From: a virus | IMG/VR virus record: IMGVR_UViG_3300046692_000589 | Location: 1 to 42,256 of that record | Length of the DNA stretch: 42,256 nt | Direction: 5' to 3' (one strand) | Part shown: in pieces, positions 39,113 to 42,256 of the stretch | How positions within the stretch are numbered: the stretch's first letter is position 1 | How the letters are laid out: every line of letters starts with the position of its first letter | The notes under the pieces: model-generated | Seen by the model: the letters and a program-made list of their open reading frames with translations, nothing else | The model's database searches: none | What the model was told of the DNA's origin: nothing | Program-made: the position numbers and the translations under genes

Positions 39113-40729
39113 TCAAAAAGGGCGGTCAGCTCCGGCCGCCCATACACCTGTTCGCCGCTCGATCCGCATCCAACGCCGCTGGCCAGACTTGGCGATGAGC
39201 AGGACATCGATGTACTTACGCCCTTCAGGCACGACTCCGCGAATATAGATGACGATCCTTTCGAAGGTATCCATCACCAACTGCCGCACCTTTTCCCTCG
39301 CCCCCACCTCCTGATTGTCGACTCCCTCCGTCAGATCCGACCAGAGCCTGGCATCCGCTGGCACCTGACGCGCTGCGACGCTGAGAAGCTCCCGCTCAGC
39401 CTGCTGAACTTTGGCTTTCGCGACTTGGTGCTGCTCTTCCAGCTCCCGGGCTTTACGGACAAATATCATTGGCGTAACGCCGTCGCTCTCTCCCGCCAGC
39501 AACGCTTCGGTCACCCTCGATAATTGACGTTCTAGGTCATCGACTACCTTTCGAGAATCCAGCAATTGAACCCGTAGATCCTGCCCATCATGTGCTGGCT
39601 CTTGCAAACGTTGGAGACTGATTTGATCCGAGCAATATGCCATCAACGCCCTCTCGACTGGCACGATGGTAACGCTTCCGACGGTACAGCCAGCCGCGTT
39701 CATGTTCGATACGCAAATCAGTCGGCGATTGCAGTCCCGCAATTTTCCGTCTGCCTTAACCTTCACCATCTGGTTTACACCGGTCATTGCTGTCCCGCAG
39801 TACCCGCACCAAGTAATTCCAATGCCTGTTATCACACCCGGTATAGCCCCCTTAGGCCGGCGACGACTACGCTGCGTAGTCAGCAGTTGAAGTTCATCGA
39901 ACTCAAGATCGGACATCAGCCGTGGATAGTAGTCGGGGAGTTCGTAATCCTCACCATCCACAGATAGCCGCTTCGCGCCCTTCAATGCAGGTAGCTTGAT
40001 CAGGCGATAAAGCTGCTGGGCGTTCCCCCCCAAAGCGCTGAGGTTGTAACCGCGTTCAAGCATCAGCTTATGTGTTCGGTCCGCACCCAACCCTTCCCGG
40101 TACTTGGAAAGTGCAAATCTAACGATCTCGACGCGCTCCGGAATCAACTCCCAGGCCGTGCCGTTCCAGCTCACCCAGCGAGGGTCACCACCATTGCGTA
40201 TAACCCCTCGGTAGGTACCGGAGATCCAGCCTTCGCACTGCCGGCGGATGGCAGCCTTTACCCGTTTACTTTTGGTATCGCTTTCTTCGTGTGCACGAAT
40301 CATCACAAGCAGGCTGTACACCAAGTCCATGGGCTGGGCCTTGAGCTTCTCCCTGTTGTACTCTCGCCCATCGCTGGCAGTCACCACAGTGATGCCGGCA
40401 TTGATGATTTGCGCCAATTGCGCCTGGGCTTGGATAGGCTCCGCACGACTCAGCCGATCCAGCCCTTCGACAATCAACACCGAGCCGGTGGGAATTCGCG
40501 CCTCATCAACAGCGACAAGGAACACACCTAGCGCGCCCTGTTTGACGTGCTTCTGATGAAAGGCAGACAATCCTTCGTCCTTCATCGACAAAGTGTCATC
40601 CAGGACTAGGTCGTGCTCTGCGGCCCACGCCTTTGCGTATTGCAGTTGACGATCAGCGCTATGGCCCAGGGCCTGTTTCGGATCTGAGAAACGCGTATAG
40701 CTATAGACTTTCGCCCCATTCATCGACAT
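39113..40729 (-). CDS. Large serine recombinase (phage integrase)
   Basis: A 538-residue serine integrase. The catalytic Ser is S15 in Y-T-R-F-S; the N-terminal domain also has V-E-G-L-D-R-L-S-R. A recombinase domain follows, then a zinc ribbon (W-C-G-Y-C, later C-V-S-N-M-N-A-A-G-C), coiled segments (V-D-D-L-E-R-Q-L and R-E-L-E-E-Q-H-Q) and a basic C-terminus. It joins attP and attB by double-strand cuts and 180-degree rotation. The start is placed at 40729 (another at 40723) since the open frame further up runs into host DNA. It lies at the right phage end. Confidence 0.93.
   Translation of the reverse strand: MSMNGAKVYSYTRFSDPKQALGHSADRQLQYAKAWAAEHDLVLDDTLSMKDEGLSAFHQKHVKQGALGVFLVAVDEARIPTGSVLIVEGLDRLSRAEPIQAQAQLAQIINAGITVVTASDGREYNREKLKAQPMDLVYSLLVMIRAHEESDTKSKRVKAAIRRQCEGWISGTYRGVIRNGGDPRWVSWNGTAWELIPERVEIVRFALSKYREGLGADRTHKLMLERGYNLSALGGNAQQLYRLIKLPALKGAKRLSVDGEDYELPDYYPRLMSDLEFDELQLLTTQRSRRRPKGAIPGVITGIGITWCGYCGTAMTGVNQMVKVKADGKLRDCNRRLICVSNMNAAGCTVGSVTIVPVERALMAYCSDQISLQRLQEPAHDGQDLRVQLLDSRKVVDDLERQLSRVTEALLAGESDGVTPMIFVRKARELEEQHQVAKAKVQQAERELLSVAARQVPADARLWSDLTEGVDNQEVGAREKVRQLVMDTFERIVIYIRGVVPEGRKYIDVLLIAKSGQRRWMRIERRTGVWAAGADRPF
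39116..39141 (-). terminator. Terminator overlapping the integrase stop
   Basis: GGGCGG / CCGCCC stem (39120-39125 with 39136-39141, 10-base loop), followed leftward by five T residues that include the end of the integrase reading frame (stop at 39113-39115). It would end integrase transcription where it meets the early operon. Confidence 0.6.
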
Positions 40730-40764
40730 GCAGCGGCACCAGGTGAGCATGGAAAACGAAAGTA

Positions 40765-40790
40765 TACATTGACCATCACATGGCAATCCG
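40765..40790. other. Right phage-host junction (att site)
   Basis: The LysE/RhtB reading frame resumes at about 40782 (G-N-P-K-A-I-L). Phage DNA lies to the left, with the integrase start about 50 bases away. The crossover should be near GGCAATCC or a few bases left of it. The exact core cannot be fixed without the left junction. Confidence 0.55.
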
Positions 40791-41042
40791 AAAGCGATCC
40801 TGATCTTCACCGCGTTTCTGCCCCAGTTCGTCGACTCGACCCAAGCCGTATCGCCGCAATTCGCCGTGTTGGGCGCGTTGTTCCTGGTGCTGGAATGGAT
40901 CGCCATCGGTGCCTATGCCTACATGGGCCTGCACATGCGCCGCTGGTTCGCCGAACCCCGGGGCAAGCGGATATTCAATCGTTGCTGCGCGGGATTGTTG
41001 TCGGCGGCGGCTTCGGTGTTGCTGATGGCGCGCCGTGCCTGA
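40782..41042 (+). pseudogene. 3' part of a LysE/RhtB family exporter gene, split by the prophage
   Basis: An 86-codon remnant that begins inside the family signature G-N-P-K-A-I-L-I-F-T-A-F-L-P-Q-F-V-D and runs to the natural stop. It holds the last two or three membrane segments (F-A-V-L-G-A-L-F-L-V-L-E-W and L-L-S-A-A-A-S-V-L-L). Full-length members are about 200-210 residues and export amino acids such as homoserine or threonine. The 5' part should lie beyond the left phage end. An in-frame TGA just upstream prevents read-in from phage DNA. Confidence 0.85.
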
Positions 41043-41056
41043 ACTCCATCTCTAAA

Positions 41057-41149
41057 CTGTGGGAGCGAGCCTGCTCGCGATAGCGGTCTGTAGAGTCAAC
41101 ATCATTATCGAATGTTAAGCCGCTATCGCGAGCAGGCTCGCTCCCACAG
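41057..41149. repeat. REP pair (REPIN)
   Basis: Two inverted copies of a 30-base REP sequence (41057-41086 and 41120-41149), starting CTGTGGGAGCGAGCCTGCTC, with a 33-base spacer. Palindromic REPs with a GTGGGAGC(G) head are widespread between genes in fluorescent Pseudomonas. It lies right after the LysE remnant and may also fold into a hairpin that stabilises or ends its transcript. Confidence 0.9.
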
Positions 41150-41215
41150 TAGACTGTTGTTGGACACGAAGTTTGTGCAGTACTTGGCCACTCCCCAACT
41201 CACCACAGGCCCTCA

Positions 41216-42256
41216 ATGAACCTGAACATCGTCTACGCCCTTGGCGCTGCCGCTCTTTTTGGCGCGAGTACGCCATTGGCCAAGTTGCTGGGCCTGAACC
41301 TTTCGCCGATCCTTTTGGCCGGGTTGTTGTACCTCGGCAGTGGTCTGGGCCTGACGCTCGTCAGACTGTTGCGCGACCGAGGCTGGCAGCCCAGCGGCCT
41401 GAAATCGTCGGAGTGGCCATGGCTGATCGGTACCATCGCTTTTGGCGGCGTGCTCGGGCCTGTGGCGCTGATGTTCGGTTTGACCCTGACCTCTGGCGCC
41501 ACGGCCTCGTTGATGCTCAATCTCGAATCGGTATTGACCGCCGTGCTGGCCTGGGTGGTGTTCAAGGAGAACGCTGACCGGCGCATCGTCGCCGGAATGC
41601 TGGCAATCGTCGCCGGTGGCTTGCTGCTGGCCTGGCCCCAGAACCCGGCGCAGTCACAGGGCTGGATCGGACCGTTGGCGGTAGCGCTGGCCTGCGTCTG
41701 CTGGGCGATCGACAACAACCTGACGCGCAAGGTGTCGGCCTCGGATGCGCTGTTTATTGCCGGCATCAAGGGGTTGGTCGCCGGGGCGGTGAACTGTTCT
41801 CTGGCGCTGTTGCTCGGCGCAAAACTGCCGCACATGACGGTGCTGGGGCCTACGTTGATCGTCGGTTTCCTGGGGTATGGCATCAGCCTGGTGTTGTTCG
41901 TTCTGGCACTTCGAGGCCTGGGCACTGCGCGTACCGGCGCCTACTTTTCCACGGCACCTTTCCTCGGCGCGGCGATTGCCATCTTGCTGCTGAATGAACC
42001 CGTCACGCTGACGTTTTGGGCCGCTTCGCTGTTGATGGGCCTTGGGGTTTGGATTCACCTCAAGGAACGTCATGCCCATGAGCATCAACATGAGGCGCTC
42101 AAACATGCTCATCGCCACGTGCATGACGAGCATCATCAACATGAGCATTCGTTCCAGTGGGACGGGACCGAACCCCACAGCCACGAACATGAACACACGC
42201 CGATGCGCCACAGTCATCCACATTTTCCGGACATCCATCACCGACATAGGCACTAG
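41216..42256 (+). CDS. EamA/DMT family transporter with histidine-rich tail
   Basis: A 346-residue inner-membrane protein with about ten membrane segments in two EamA repeats (residues 1-140 and 150-280). From residue 283 the tail is cytoplasmic-like and hydrophilic: 23 of the last 64 residues are His, often as H-x-H or H-H. Such tails bind Zn, Ni, Co or Cu ions in metal transporters and chaperones. This suggests metal or metal-complex export or a metal-sensing tail, but the transported substrate is unknown. It ends exactly at the window end with a TAG stop. Confidence 0.88.
   Translation: MNLNIVYALGAAALFGASTPLAKLLGLNLSPILLAGLLYLGSGLGLTLVRLLRDRGWQPSGLKSSEWPWLIGTIAFGGVLGPVALMFGLTLTSGATASLMLNLESVLTAVLAWVVFKENADRRIVAGMLAIVAGGLLLAWPQNPAQSQGWIGPLAVALACVCWAIDNNLTRKVSASDALFIAGIKGLVAGAVNCSLALLLGAKLPHMTVLGPTLIVGFLGYGISLVLFVLALRGLGTARTGAYFSTAPFLGAAIAILLLNEPVTLTFWAASLLMGLGVWIHLKERHAHEHQHEALKHAHRHVHDEHHQHEHSFQWDGTEPHSHEHEHTPMRHSHPHFPDIHHRHRH

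Larger units (their letters stand above)
1..40781. mobile_element. Integrated temperate phage, lambda-type head with P2-type tail (left end outside window)
   Basis: Everything from the left edge to about 40781 is phage DNA: lysis, contractile tail, head, terminase, replication, immunity, early operon and a serine integrase at the right end. The right end is placed where a LysE/RhtB reading frame resumes in mid-gene at 40782. The left end is not seen: no LysE 5' part reads out at the left edge, so the element extends beyond base 1. Late and replication genes run leftward; the early operon after cI runs rightward. Most structural genes look intact, so the prophage may be functional, with Rz (shifted C-terminus) and one small zinc-ribbon gene (two stops) as visible lesions. 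Confidence 0.9.

Noticed and set aside
40750-40906. N-terminal extension of the serine integrase
   Set aside because: Most of the extra codons lie in host-derived DNA opposite the LysE remnant and do not resemble any recombinase.
1-42256. CRISPR array, tRNA genes or rRNA
   Set aside because: No regularly spaced long repeats and no tRNA-like cloverleaf were recognised on reading; the integration target is a protein gene, not a tRNA.

Overview
The window is most of an integrated temperate tailed phage in a Pseudomonas chromosome, followed on the right by about 1.5 kb of host DNA. The host is inferred from the GC-rich Pseudomonas-style coding, the phage gene families, and a REP-type inverted repeat pair (41057-41149) of the kind scattered through fluorescent pseudomonads. 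The phage is a mosaic. It has a lambda-type head and packaging module (Nu1/gpA-like terminase, gpB-like portal, ClpP-like protease, gpD-like decoration protein, gpE-like capsid), a P2-type contractile tail (V, W, J, I, H, FI, FII, E/E', T, U, X, D), a lambda-style immunity region, and a large serine integrase.

Layout, left to right. 1-3553: three leftward AT-richer cargo genes (tyrosinase-like protein, lipoprotein, subtilisin-family protease) beyond the lysis genes. 4069-5276: Rz/Rz1 spanins and a GH19 endolysin. 5325-18525: tail and baseplate. 18518-24040: head completion, capsid, protease, portal. 24039-24479: one rightward gene inserted in the leftward late operon. 24481-27064: terminase, with helically phased repeats just upstream that may be packaging sites. 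27222-27566: holin. 28093-28455: Q-like antiterminator, separated from the holin by a roughly 0.5 kb leader and an intrinsic terminator. 28448-31395: primase/helicase, TraR-type zinc finger and CII-like regulator. 31749-32928: Cro and CI, divergent, with operators on both sides of cI. 33009-39112: a tightly overlapping rightward early operon (KilAC-type protein, PrtN-like protein, HD phosphohydrolase, cytosine methyltransferase, many small unknown proteins). 39113-40729: serine integrase, leftward.

The right phage end lies inside a LysE/RhtB exporter gene; its 3' part (40782-41042) follows directly. The left phage end and the 5' part of that gene are not in the window. After the REP pair comes an intact EamA-type transporter with a strongly histidine-rich tail.

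The inferred programme is lambda-like. CI holds the leftward cro promoter and a rightward promoter after cI. After induction, the leftward transcript gives Cro, CII, primase and Q. Q would then carry polymerase through the terminator before the holin and the hairpins dispersed in the late operon. No single large unknown system stands out. The most unusual items are the left cargo cassette, the inverted gene at 24039-24479, the tandemly duplicated tail chaperone with a +1/-2 frame extension, the phased repeats near the terminase, the operators flanking cI with an apparently leaderless cI mRNA, and a structured rightward transcript end between cII and cro.
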